Shown: one piece after another, positions 51,319 to 59,761 of the stretch
How positions within the stretch are numbered: the first letter of the stretch is position 1
How the letters are laid out: each line of letters starts with the position of its first letter
Source: Streptomyces cyaneochromogenes
Lineage (GTDB): Bacteria; Actinomycetota; Actinomycetes; Streptomycetales; Streptomycetaceae
Length of the DNA: 64,000 nt
Direction of reading: 5' to 3'
Assembly (NCBI RefSeq): GCF_003963535.1
Contig: NZ_CP034539.1
Location: 1,302,001 to 1,366,000, forward strand
Translations under genes and position numbers: made by a program
The notes under the pieces: generated by a model
The model's input: only the letters and a program-made list of their open reading frames with translations
Database searches by the model: none
Told to the model about the DNA's origin: nothing

Positions 51319-51879
51319 TTGGCACTCATGGAGTGGACGAAGTCAATGGAGTGGCTGGCCGCGGCGTCGGAGGACCCCGGCGCCTGCAAGGAGGAGTGGC
51401 AGAACGGCACCACCGGGGTCGCGCTGCTCGCTGCCGGACGGTTCTGGGACGTGCTGATCGTGCCGGAACAGCTCGGGCTGCGCGTCACCGACCTCCTGGA
51501 GGAGCTGCCGCTGCTCGAGCCGGGGCCCTGCCTGCTGGACGCCCGCCGCCGAACCGTGGGCTTCTTACTGCCCCCGGAACCGCAGTCGGTATGGATCGGC
51601 ACCGGCGTGCGGCTGCTCGGCGCGGGGACGTGGATCACCGCTCCCGCCCCGCACTGCCGCTGGGGCGCGCTGCGCTGGCTCGTCCCGCCGGACGGCAGCG
51701 GGACCCTGACCATGCCCGACGTCCTGGAGGTGGCCCTGCAGCGCTGCGCGGGCGAACTGTCCCGCCTCCAGGGCAACCCCGCGCCTTCCGGGCACAGCCG
51801 GACGGCACCGGAGGACGGGCAGGCCGACGGCGCGCAGATGGTGCGCCAGTGCGCGGCACGGGGGTACACGCAGCCCTGA
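51319..51879 (+). CDS. Prim-Pol-like hypothetical protein, 186 aa (paralogue 2), TTA-containing
   Basis: This paralogue of the 48610 protein has MEWLAAASEDPGACKEEW, AGRFWDVLIVPEQLGL, VGFLLPPEPQSVWIGTGV and WLVPPDGSGTLT. The TTG start at 51319 follows GGGAGG and a run of T with good spacing; an ATG three codons on is too far from it. Codon 83 is TTA (51565-51567), so it should need bldA tRNA. The C-terminal 40 residues are low complexity. Function is unknown. Confidence 0.65.
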   Translation: MALMEWTKSMEWLAAASEDPGACKEEWQNGTTGVALLAAGRFWDVLIVPEQLGLRVTDLLEELPLLEPGPCLLDARRRTVGFLLPPEPQSVWIGTGVRLLGAGTWITAPAPHCRWGALRWLVPPDGSGTLTMPDVLEVALQRCAGELSRLQGNPAPSGHSRTAPEDGQADGAQMVRQCAARGYTQP

Positions 51880-52164
51880 CCGACGCCGGCTCCCCTCGAC
51901 GACCTGCTCCGGCCTCCGTAGACCTCTCCGGCCTCCGTAGTGCGCACGCCGATGGCGATGTTCTCGCGGTCGCCGCAACCAGCACCTCATCCACAACCTC
52001 ACGCAGGCCCTGGCGTCACTTCGGACGACTTCGGGCGGGGAAACCCGACACGCCAGGGGTCCACTCCATTGGAGGAGAGAAGGGCTGATCAGGCCGGGTA
52101 CGCGGGGCCGAGTCCTAGCCTGCGAAGGACGCGCAGAAAGTCCTCAGGCAAAGGAGCCGGCCCC

Positions 52165-55077
52165 GTGGCAGCCGAACTCAAGCATGACGTCTTTCGATTT
52201 GTTGCCCTTCGTCCGCCCGTACTTCCCGACGCGACCGATCCCGTCGCCTACGTCATCCGGGACGGCCGCCTGCCCGGCGACACCGCCGTCGGGCAGGTCG
52301 TCGAGGAGATGACCGGCGGAGGAGGCGGGGAGGGGCAGGCGCGGGCGGCACTCGGTGGTCCCTCGCACGGGGAGTTCGCCCAGCGGCTCCAGGAGTACGT
52401 GCAGGCGCGCGGGCTGGAGCCGGAGCTGCCGGCAGGAGAGGTCGCCGATCAACTGCGCTCCGTGGGACGTGCGTTGCGGGACGCCATCGACGCGCGCGAG
52501 CCGGGGCAGGTGGCGGCGCGGGTGCGGGAGGTGCTCGGGCGGGAGCCCACGGAGTTCCTCGCCGACGAGCAGGTCATCCGGGTCCGGGACGAGGTGTGGG
52601 ACCGGCTGCAGAGCTTCTACCTGCTGGGGCGGCAGGATCCGCGCAGTGTTGACGAGCTGGTCGGCGCGTTGCGGGCGCTGCGGCTCGTCGAACTGATCGC
52701 CGCCGAGGTGGCCGTCGCGGAACTGGCCACGCTGCGCCGGGTCGCCGAGACCACCCTGGTGCTGCCCGGCCTCGGCGTCGAGGCCGAGCCCCAGCCCGTC
52801 GTGCCCACCCCCCGTTCCGAGGCGCAGCAGGCCGCCGACGCCGCGAAGGCGGAGCGGTACACGGCGCAATGGACGGAGTTTCTGGAGCTCAGTGCCGCCG
52901 CCAAGACTCTGCGCGAGACGCGGTTCGACGTCACTGTCCAGCAGGGCAGGCACCAGAACGCCCTCGGCGGCACGCTGCCGCCGCCGCTCGGCGGCTCCGG
53001 CAACCGGGAGACGGAGACGGTACGCCGCACCCTGCCCACCGAGACCGTCGCGAACCTCCCCGAGGCCGCCAGGCGCGTCGTCGCGTCGCTGCCGCTCGGG
53101 CAGTCGCTCTCCGACAAGCCGCTGGTGATCGAGGCGTTGCAGAACCGGCTCGGCGCCGTCACCGACCGGATCGTCAGCTCCAACGACCCGATTCTGTTCG
53201 AGACCATGCCGCCGGCCGCCGCCGCGCTGCCCGGTATGCAGTCCCTTGGCCTGAAGTACCAGCCCGAGGCTTCACCGGAGGTCGAGTACGAGCCCCCGAC
53301 GCTGCCGTTCCCCTGGGTGGTGCGCCCGGTCATCCGGCCGCTGGGGATCGGCGATCTCAAGGTGGTCAAGCAGAAGCTGCTGCGCTACGTCGCGGGCGAG
53401 GTGGCCCACATCGAGAACGTCCTCGACGGCGAGAAGAAGGAGCGCACGCACCGCCGCCTCGACCGCACCGAGCAGACCTTCACCGTCGAGACCGAGACGG
53501 TCGAGGAGACCGAGCGGGACAACCAGACCACCGACCGCTTCGAGCTGAAGAAGGAGTCGGAGAAGACCATCAAGGAGGACATGAGCGTCGACGCCGGCAT
53601 CACCGTCTCGGCGTCCTACGGCCCGGTCGAGCTCGGCGCGTACGGGAACTTCGCGTACAGCCAGTCCACCACCGAGACCATCAAGAACAGCCTGAACTTC
53701 GCGCGGGACGTGGTCGACCGTTCGCTCACGAAGATCCAGAAGCGGGCCCGCGAGGAGCGGGTGACGAAGACGCTGAAGGAGATCGAAGAGTCCAACATCC
53801 ACGGGATCGACAACAGCCCGGCCGGCGGCGGGCACGTCACCGGCATCTACCGGTGGGTGGACAAGCACTACGAGGCCCAGGTCTACAACTACGGCCGCCG
53901 GATGATGTTCGAGTTCGTCGTGCCCGAGCCCGCCGCGTACTACTACTTCTCCCAGGAGAACGACCCGGCGAACAAGCTCGACATCCGCAAGCCGGAGGAC
54001 CTCGGCCTGCTCTCCCACTCGGACGTGCAGTACTGGAACTTCGGCAACTACGTCCGTGCCTACAACGTGCAGGGCATCACCCCGCCGCCGCCGCACTGGA
54101 AGGTCATGACCGCCGCCTTCGAGCAGAGCGGCATGCAGGACAACCAGACCAGCTCCAAGGCTTCGAAGGACTTGATCGTCCCCGACGGCTACGTGGCACG
54201 CAGCTGGGGCTACAACTACTCGGGCTGGGTGGGCAGCAACAAGCTGTTCACGATCCATGTGGGGCTGGAGGAGAACGACCCGAACGGCACGTACGACCTC
54301 AACGGCGAGGACTCGGTCGTCCCGATCAGCATCGTCACCCATGACGTCCGCGCGTACGCCGTCAACGTCGAGGTGTTCTGCGAACGCACCGACCGCGCCT
54401 ACGAGATCTGGCAGATCCAGACCTTCGAGAAGATCGTCGCCGCGTACGAGGCGGCCCGGGCGGCCTACGAGGACAAGGTGAAGGCCGCCGAGGTCGCCCG
54501 CGGCATCGTGATCGAAGGCCGCAACCCCGGGATCAACCTCCAGATCATCCGCAACGAGCTCAAGAAGCAGTCGATCACTCTCTTCACCGGTGAGGACTTC
54601 TCCTCCTTCGACAGCGTCAGCGGTACGCCGCCGACCGTCGACCTCAACGAGGCGGCCGACGAGGCCAGGTTCATCCAGTTCTTCGAGCAGGCCTTCGAGT
54701 GGGAGCAGATGACGTACCTCTTCTACCCGTACTTCTGGTCGCGCCCCAGTACCTGGAACAAGCGCCTGGCCTTCAACGACCAGGACCCGCACTTCAATCA
54801 GTTCCTGCAAGCCGGCGCCGCCCGCGTGGTGGTGCCCGTACGCAACGCGTACAACGACGCGCTCCTGCACTATGTGGAAACCGGCGCCCTGTGGAACGGC
54901 GGCACTCCCCCGCACCTCGACGACCCGATGTTCGTGTCCATCGTCGAGGAACTCAAGGCCCGGACCGATGACCTGGAGGGCGCGACGCCCGAGGGCGACC
55001 CGTGGAAGGTAGTGGTCCCGACCACCCTCGTGTACCTCCAGGCGGACGCCACCCTCCCCGACTACACCGCGCCGTAG
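52165..55077 (+). CDS. 970-aa protein with amphipathic beta segment (candidate pore-forming toxin)
   Basis: I do not recognise a named family. The GTG start has AAAGGAG upstream. Residues 1-320 are mainly helical. At about 385-470 there is a highly charged helical stretch (IENVLDGEKKERTHRRL, then T/E-rich). At about 473-505 comes an alternating polar/hydrophobic segment, SVDAGITVSASYGPVELGAY and GNFAYSQSTTETI, shaped like the membrane hairpins of beta-pore-forming proteins. After it come YRWVDKHYEAQVYNYGRRMM, FEFVVPEPAAYYYF and a large C-terminal domain ending near TLPDYTAP. No signal peptide is visible. The next gene starts 10 nt downstream. Confidence 0.75.
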   Translation: MAAELKHDVFRFVALRPPVLPDATDPVAYVIRDGRLPGDTAVGQVVEEMTGGGGGEGQARAALGGPSHGEFAQRLQEYVQARGLEPELPAGEVADQLRSVGRALRDAIDAREPGQVAARVREVLGREPTEFLADEQVIRVRDEVWDRLQSFYLLGRQDPRSVDELVGALRALRLVELIAAEVAVAELATLRRVAETTLVLPGLGVEAEPQPVVPTPRSEAQQAADAAKAERYTAQWTEFLELSAAAKTLRETRFDVTVQQGRHQNALGGTLPPPLGGSGNRETETVRRTLPTETVANLPEAARRVVASLPLGQSLSDKPLVIEALQNRLGAVTDRIVSSNDPILFETMPPAAAALPGMQSLGLKYQPEASPEVEYEPPTLPFPWVVRPVIRPLGIGDLKVVKQKLLRYVAGEVAHIENVLDGEKKERTHRRLDRTEQTFTVETETVEETERDNQTTDRFELKKESEKTIKEDMSVDAGITVSASYGPVELGAYGNFAYSQSTTETIKNSLNFARDVVDRSLTKIQKRAREERVTKTLKEIEESNIHGIDNSPAGGGHVTGIYRWVDKHYEAQVYNYGRRMMFEFVVPEPAAYYYFSQENDPANKLDIRKPEDLGLLSHSDVQYWNFGNYVRAYNVQGITPPPPHWKVMTAAFEQSGMQDNQTSSKASKDLIVPDGYVARSWGYNYSGWVGSNKLFTIHVGLEENDPNGTYDLNGEDSVVPISIVTHDVRAYAVNVEVFCERTDRAYEIWQIQTFEKIVAAYEAARAAYEDKVKAAEVARGIVIEGRNPGINLQIIRNELKKQSITLFTGEDFSSFDSVSGTPPTVDLNEAADEARFIQFFEQAFEWEQMTYLFYPYFWSRPSTWNKRLAFNDQDPHFNQFLQAGAARVVVPVRNAYNDALLHYVETGALWNGGTPPHLDDPMFVSIVEELKARTDDLEGATPEGDPWKVVVPTTLVYLQADATLPDYTAP

Positions 55078-55087
55078 GCGGACGGGC

Positions 55088-57085
55088 ATGGGCGATCTGC
55101 ACCGGCACGCCGAGATCTTCCGCCACGTCCACCGGACGGTGGCTCCGCTGCGGCCCGACGAGGACTGGATCTGCCTGGAGTTCGGCAACTACCTCACCGA
55201 CATCAGCCAGTTCCGCGACCCGTTCGCCAATATGCTCGCCAAACGGGCCGTGTGGGGGCAGGGGCTGGGGTCCTTCGGGCTGTTCGCCCTCGTGCCCGTC
55301 ATCGGCACCCTGGTGTCCGAGGCCATCCTCAACTGGGCCGTCGATCTCGACGAATGGATCGACCGGATGTTCGGCGTGCACGAGCCCGCCGAGAAGCGCC
55401 ACGGCAAGCTCGCGGCGTACTTCAAGGACGTCTTCGAAGGGGTCACCCATCTCGTCTTCGCCGACGACGTGAAGGAAGCGGCGGTCTGGCACCCCCTCCT
55501 CGCCCCCGCCCTCGGTGACATCGAACGGCTGCCGTCGGCCGAGGTGACCCGCCTCTACCGTGCCTTGTTCACCCAGTACTACCCGCACGAGCACACCGAC
55601 TTCCCGCCGTACGTCCTCTACGGCGAAAGCCGGGTCAACCACCGGCTGTACCGCAAGGGACCCCACGGCCTCTCCGCCTACCTGGAGGAGTACACCGACT
55701 ACCTCTCCGAATCTTTGAGCAAGCTGGAGGTCGAGTGGAAGGAGGCGTCCCGGGCCGCCAAAGGGGACCCGCGCCGGCATGACGTCCTGGCCCGGCTCGG
55801 CAAGGCCCTGCACGGTGTGGAGGACTACTACTTCCACTCCAACCACCTCGAACTGCACCTGTGGAACGAACTCCGCCGCGGCCGCCCCAAGGGCGAGACC
55901 GAGGAGGAGTACCGGCGCTGGTTCGCCGCGAACGTGGCTTCGCACTGGCTGCCGCCCGAGCGGAGCAGCGCTCCCGAACCGGGCGCCGCGGAGGACCGGC
56001 CCAGCCGCGCCCACCAGGTACGGGCACATCTGCGGCGCCTGCGATACCCGCTCTACCGGCCGGTCAACACCCTGGACCCGGAGAAGTCCGAGCCGGCCAC
56101 CGGCATCCTCTTCACGGCGGGATTCGACAAGAAGGACCTCTTCCACACCCTCTCCCTGGCTCTGGAGAGCATGGAAGGCGCGCTGGCCCGGATGGAGCAC
56201 CTCTTCGTCCGCCTCCCCGAGGACATGCAGACGACGCACGGCTCCAAACGCCCGACCCGGCTGCACGACTCCGAACTCGTCCTGCTGCGCGTGCTGTTCA
56301 ACAAGGAGGAGCGGTCCCGGATGGGCCGGGACGAGGACTACCTGAGGAATCGGCTGGCCATCCACGTCAAACAGCTCGGCGACGGCCTGTACGAAAAGGG
56401 GATCGCGCATCTGCACGGCAGCGGCTACCTCAACGACGCGGCCCGTGACTCCTGGCTGCGCGCCATCGCCACCGACCGTGAGATGGAGGACTTCGGCGAT
56501 CTCACTCCGGGGGTCAGCGGGTTCCTGATCAATCTGCTCGCCCAGGGCCAGCAGGAACTGGAACGCAGCCGCCGGCTCAGCCGGCAGTTCGACACCGCCC
56601 GGGACTTCGGCCCGGGAAACTCCCTGGACACCCGGTCGGACAACGGCGCCAGCGGTGAGCACATCGGCACCCACACCCTGATGTCCAAGGACACCGCGAA
56701 AAGCCTGCCCGTCCACGAGGAGACCCGCCGGCTGGCCCGGTTCGCGTCGATGGCCGTCGCCCGTCACCTGGTGACGGAGGTCAACACGAACCCGAGCACG
56801 GCCGGCGGGCTCGACTGGGACCGCATCCTCCGTCACTACCTGAGGTTCCCGTCCGCCGGCGCCGCCATGTGGGAGTCACAAGTGCTCGCCCACGTACGGC
56901 GCACGGGCGCGGACCCGACGTACGACGACATCCCGGACAAGGTCGTCCAGCCCCAGGTACAGGGGCCGGACGCGGCACTGCGGCTGGCCGCGCGCCGCAA
57001 GGGCACCCTGCGTTCGGAACTCGAGAAGCGCTACCACGACCTGGAGAAAAGGGTCGACCAGTTCCAGCTGCTGCTCAGATTCTGA
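55088..57085 (+). CDS. HET-C-like protein, 665 aa
   Basis: The centre holds HET-C-type motifs. YYPHEHTDFPPYVLYGESRV is followed by GKALHGVEDYYFHSNHLEL (about residues 238-256), the His/Asp-rich helix expected to bind metal, and later IAHLHGSGYLNDAARDSWL. The fungal HET-C protein triggers heterokaryon cell death, and bacterial relatives are poorly studied. A hydrophobic stretch at about 62-82 (GLGSFGLFALVPVIGTLVS) may insert in membrane. The C-terminus is helical with ELEKRYHDLEKRVDQF. It probably works together with the 970-aa protein encoded 10 nt upstream. Confidence 0.75.
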   Translation: MGDLHRHAEIFRHVHRTVAPLRPDEDWICLEFGNYLTDISQFRDPFANMLAKRAVWGQGLGSFGLFALVPVIGTLVSEAILNWAVDLDEWIDRMFGVHEPAEKRHGKLAAYFKDVFEGVTHLVFADDVKEAAVWHPLLAPALGDIERLPSAEVTRLYRALFTQYYPHEHTDFPPYVLYGESRVNHRLYRKGPHGLSAYLEEYTDYLSESLSKLEVEWKEASRAAKGDPRRHDVLARLGKALHGVEDYYFHSNHLELHLWNELRRGRPKGETEEEYRRWFAANVASHWLPPERSSAPEPGAAEDRPSRAHQVRAHLRRLRYPLYRPVNTLDPEKSEPATGILFTAGFDKKDLFHTLSLALESMEGALARMEHLFVRLPEDMQTTHGSKRPTRLHDSELVLLRVLFNKEERSRMGRDEDYLRNRLAIHVKQLGDGLYEKGIAHLHGSGYLNDAARDSWLRAIATDREMEDFGDLTPGVSGFLINLLAQGQQELERSRRLSRQFDTARDFGPGNSLDTRSDNGASGEHIGTHTLMSKDTAKSLPVHEETRRLARFASMAVARHLVTEVNTNPSTAGGLDWDRILRHYLRFPSAGAAMWESQVLAHVRRTGADPTYDDIPDKVVQPQVQGPDAALRLAARRKGTLRSELEKRYHDLEKRVDQFQLLLRF

Positions 57086-57263
57086 CCAACCGAGGTCTTG
57101 CAGGAGCCGACGGCTGCGGGATCACCCCCCTGTGCTCTCGGTCCGGCGCGCGATGCCCTCGAAGGCGTCGAGTGTCTTCCGGTCGGCTACGGAGCCCGGC
57201 TGCCCAGCGGCCTGCCGGGGCGCGCATCATCAAAGGAGGGGAGACCATCGACGAGGAGTTGCG

Positions 57264-58361
57264 ATGAGGTTGTCGTTCCTTGACCCCCTCTACGCGGAGC
57301 CGGGCCCGTTCGCCTCCGTGTACCTGGACACCTCCCGTAACGTCGCCCATCCCGAGCGGACGATCGCGCTGCGCTGGCGGCGACTGCGCGAGAGTCTGTC
57401 CCGTCAGGGCTCGGACCGGGCGCTGCTGAACGTACTGGAGGAGGTGGTCGGCGCCGACACGGAGGTGCCGGGGGTGCACGGTCAGGCCGTCTTCGCCACC
57501 CACGGCACGGTCGTCCTGGCCGGGGAGCTGCCCAGGCCGCCCGAGCACGACTCCGCGCGCTACAGCACCCTGCCGCACGCGATACCCCTGGTCACCCAGC
57601 ACCTTCCGGAGATCCCCTACATGGCCGTAGTCGTCCACTACGGCGGCCTTCCGACCGCCGAGACCCACGGCTGGGTGACTCTGGAGGCGGAAACCGGCAC
57701 CTGGCCCGCGTCCACCGTCACCCCGGGTGAGCGGCTGCACAGCAGGGTCGCGGTGGCGACCTGGCACCGCACCTGCCTCCGGCTCGGCCACCGGCTGGAC
57801 GAATGGGCGCGGCGCGCCCATGCCGACGCCGTCGTCGTGGGCGGGGACGAGTGGGCGGGCAACGTACTGATCCGCCGCCTGCCGCACACCCTGCGGGACA
57901 AGGTCGTACGCGTGGGCGGCCGGACCCCCACCGACACCGGACGTGCCCTGTTGGAGCAGCAGCTCGATGGCGTCTTCCGCGGCCGCATGGCCGCGCACGA
58001 CCGGGAACTCGTGGACATCTTCATCGGCCGGCGTGCCCTGGCCGGACCCATGACGGAGGGGCTGGCCGCCACCGTCGCCGCCCTCCAGCGTGGCCAGGTC
58101 GCGGCACTGCTGCTGAACCGGCCACCAGGGTCTTCGCTGCAGCTCTGGGCGGGCTCCCGGCCCACTCAGCTCGCCCTGACCGAGGCGGAGCTGATGTCCT
58201 TCGGCGTGCGGGCCCCGCGCGAGGAACGCGCCGACGAGGCCCTCGTCCGGGCCCTCGTCGGCACCGGTGCCGAGCTGGTCGTCGTACCGGAGAGCGAGCT
58301 GAGGCTGTACGAGGGCGTGGGCGCCCTGCTGCGGTACACCGACCCGGGGACCCCGTCCTGA
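57264..58361 (+). CDS. Vms1/eRF1-like (baeRF) protein, Rv2629-type
   Basis: This 365-aa protein matches the bacterial eRF1/Vms1-like group represented by mycobacterial Rv2629. It begins MRLSFLDPLYAEPGPFASVYLDTSR and contains HAIPLVTQHLPEIPYMAVVV and a central HADAVVVGGDEWAGNVL domain. The C-terminal AELVVVPESELRLYEGVGAL is L7Ae-like. The family is thought to act on ribosomes or peptidyl-tRNA under stress. GAGGAG lies 6 nt before the ATG. A 178-nt gap separates it from the HET-C gene, so it probably has its own promoter. Confidence 0.85.
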   Translation: MRLSFLDPLYAEPGPFASVYLDTSRNVAHPERTIALRWRRLRESLSRQGSDRALLNVLEEVVGADTEVPGVHGQAVFATHGTVVLAGELPRPPEHDSARYSTLPHAIPLVTQHLPEIPYMAVVVHYGGLPTAETHGWVTLEAETGTWPASTVTPGERLHSRVAVATWHRTCLRLGHRLDEWARRAHADAVVVGGDEWAGNVLIRRLPHTLRDKVVRVGGRTPTDTGRALLEQQLDGVFRGRMAAHDRELVDIFIGRRALAGPMTEGLAATVAALQRGQVAALLLNRPPGSSLQLWAGSRPTQLALTEAELMSFGVRAPREERADEALVRALVGTGAELVVVPESELRLYEGVGALLRYTDPGTPS

Positions 58362-58456
58362 CGCCGACGCTGCGCCACGACGAGCAGAGCTGGAACGGGG
58401 GGGGCAATGGCGGGCTGCACGGAGTGGGTTCGACGGACTTCCGAGACCAGCACCAG

Positions 58457-58480
58457 GGCCACGGTCACGGCACCGTGGCC
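58457..58480. terminator. hairpin between convergent Vms1-like and SARP genes
   Basis: GGCCACGGT and ACCGTGGCC form a perfect 9-bp stem around CACGGC. It lies 95 nt after the Vms1-like stop and 137 nt after the SARP stop on the other strand. It is a plausible bidirectional terminator without a T tract. Confidence 0.5.
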
Positions 58481-58616
58481 GGTGCCGGCCCGTACACGGC
58501 CGAGCACGGCATCCCAGCTCCCCCCGCTGGTGCGGGGGTCAACTGCACGCTATCCGTGCGCAGTTAAGCGACTGCAAATGACGTATAAAGCACGCACGGG
58601 TGCGCGGCCCCGCGTT

Positions 58617-59432
58617 TCAGCGGATGGCGGGGATGACGCCGGCGGCCTCCAAGCGTGCCGGATCCGCCCGGAGTATGGCCTCGTGGGCGAGGCGCAGGGT
58701 GGGCCCCGGCTCGACGCCGAGCTCCTCTCTGATCATCCGGCGGGCGCCGCGGTACGTCTCCAGCGCGTCCCCCTGACGGCCCGCGCGGTACAGGGCGACC
58801 ATCAACTGGCGGTAGAAGGGCTCCCGCAGCGGATGCCTGACGAGGAGGCCCTTCAGGTCCTCGATCACCTCGTGATGGCAACCGAGTGCCAGCGTGGAGT
58901 CAATGCTCAGCTCGGTGCAATTCAGCCGCTTTTCCTCGTGCACGGCCGCGAACGATTCAATGTCCAACGACCCTTGAATTCCCTCCAGAATAGGTCCACG
59001 CCACAGCGAAGACGCCCTGCGGAGAAGTTCGGAGGCATGCAGGAAATCGGCCGCGCCGTATCGTTCTCGGCCACGAGTGTAGAGCACTTCGAATTCTTGG
59101 AAATCTGTTGTGGCGCCGCTCACATCAAGGATGTATCCCGGCGATGTCGTGACGATCGGAGACGTTCCTCTGGGTCCGTTGAGGATTTTCCGTAACTGTG
59201 AGACGTACACGCGCAAACTCGCCAAGGCACAGCGCGGCGGACCCTGCTCCCAGAGTTCCGCCACGAGCTTCTCCCCCGGTACGGTCTTGCCCGCCCTGAT
59301 CAGCAGCAGGGCGAGCAGTTTGGTGAGCTTGGGCTGCTCGGGCGTCAGGTCGACTCCGCCACGAGTGACCCGCAGCCGCCCCAGCAGCTCGTAGCGGAGC
59401 CCAAGGTCGGCCTGTAAACAGGGCACGGACAC
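58617..59432 (-). CDS. SARP-family transcriptional activator with two TTA codons
   Basis: This 271-aa protein has an N-terminal OmpR-like winged helix (LTKLLALLLIRAGKTVPGEKL, SLRVYVSQLRKIL) and a bacterial transcriptional activation domain (FYRQLMVALYRAGRQGDALE, ELGVEPGPTLRLAHEAIL). This is the standard architecture of small SARP activators of antibiotic clusters. The GTG at 59432 has GGGGGG upstream. Codons 6 (59415-59417) and 80 (59193-59195) are TTA, giving strong bldA dependence. Its lower GC content than the surroundings suggests acquisition. Its targets are probably nearby biosynthetic genes beyond the right edge. Confidence 0.88.
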   Translation of the reverse strand: MSVPCLQADLGLRYELLGRLRVTRGGVDLTPEQPKLTKLLALLLIRAGKTVPGEKLVAELWEQGPPRCALASLRVYVSQLRKILNGPRGTSPIVTTSPGYILDVSGATTDFQEFEVLYTRGRERYGAADFLHASELLRRASSLWRGPILEGIQGSLDIESFAAVHEEKRLNCTELSIDSTLALGCHHEVIEDLKGLLVRHPLREPFYRQLMVALYRAGRQGDALETYRGARRMIREELGVEPGPTLRLAHEAILRADPARLEAAGVIPAIR

Positions 59433-59761
59433 GACAACCCCCCGAATGCGCGAAACGCATTCAATTAAGATTCCGGTTCCCCCGCTCGACCCCAGGCATG
59501 GGGCCCCATATGGACAGCAGTTTCCTGCTGTGCCATGCAGCATATGCGAGGTCGTTGCATGTTGCCAGCACGTTCCGTTACACAGCCATTAAGGAGAATG
59601 AAAATCTGATGGCCCGGATACGGGCGGCCGGAGAAATATCCACCGCCACCTACCGGTGGCCGAACGACATTCAGCCAAGAGCCCGGCCCGCCGGTGAGCG
59701 GGCCGGGCTGTCCGGGCCTAGAGCATGCTCGCGTCTGCGCCGCCGGTCGGGCGGCCGCCGG
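59433..59761. other. intergenic region upstream of the SARP gene
   Basis: This stretch is unusually AT-rich for the window (GCATATGCGAGG, TTCCGTTACACAGCC, ATTAAGGAGAATG). It should contain the SARP promoter. AAGGAG-N-ATGAAAATCTGA near 59592 is a start followed at once by a stop, so no gene is called. A terminator for the opposing operon lies at 59680-59709. Confidence 0.5.
59680..59709 (-). terminator. terminator of the exporter-TetR-hydrolase operon
   Basis: A perfect 12-bp stem (AGCCCGGCCCGC with GCGGGCCGGGCT) closes a 6-nt loop CGGTGA. It starts 52 nt beyond the hydrolase stop on the minus strand and is followed by a short T-containing TCTTGG. Confidence 0.75.

Noticed and set aside
53272..55188. 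A 638-codon minus-strand frame opposite the 970-aa protein
   Set aside because: Its composition is an antisense image of the real gene, and no ribosome binding site or motif supports it.
59590..59612. AAGGAG followed by ATG in the SARP upstream region, looking like a small gene start
   Set aside because: The frame stops after two codons (ATG AAA ATC TGA). A second ATG just downstream runs into the opposing terminator and hydrolase gene.
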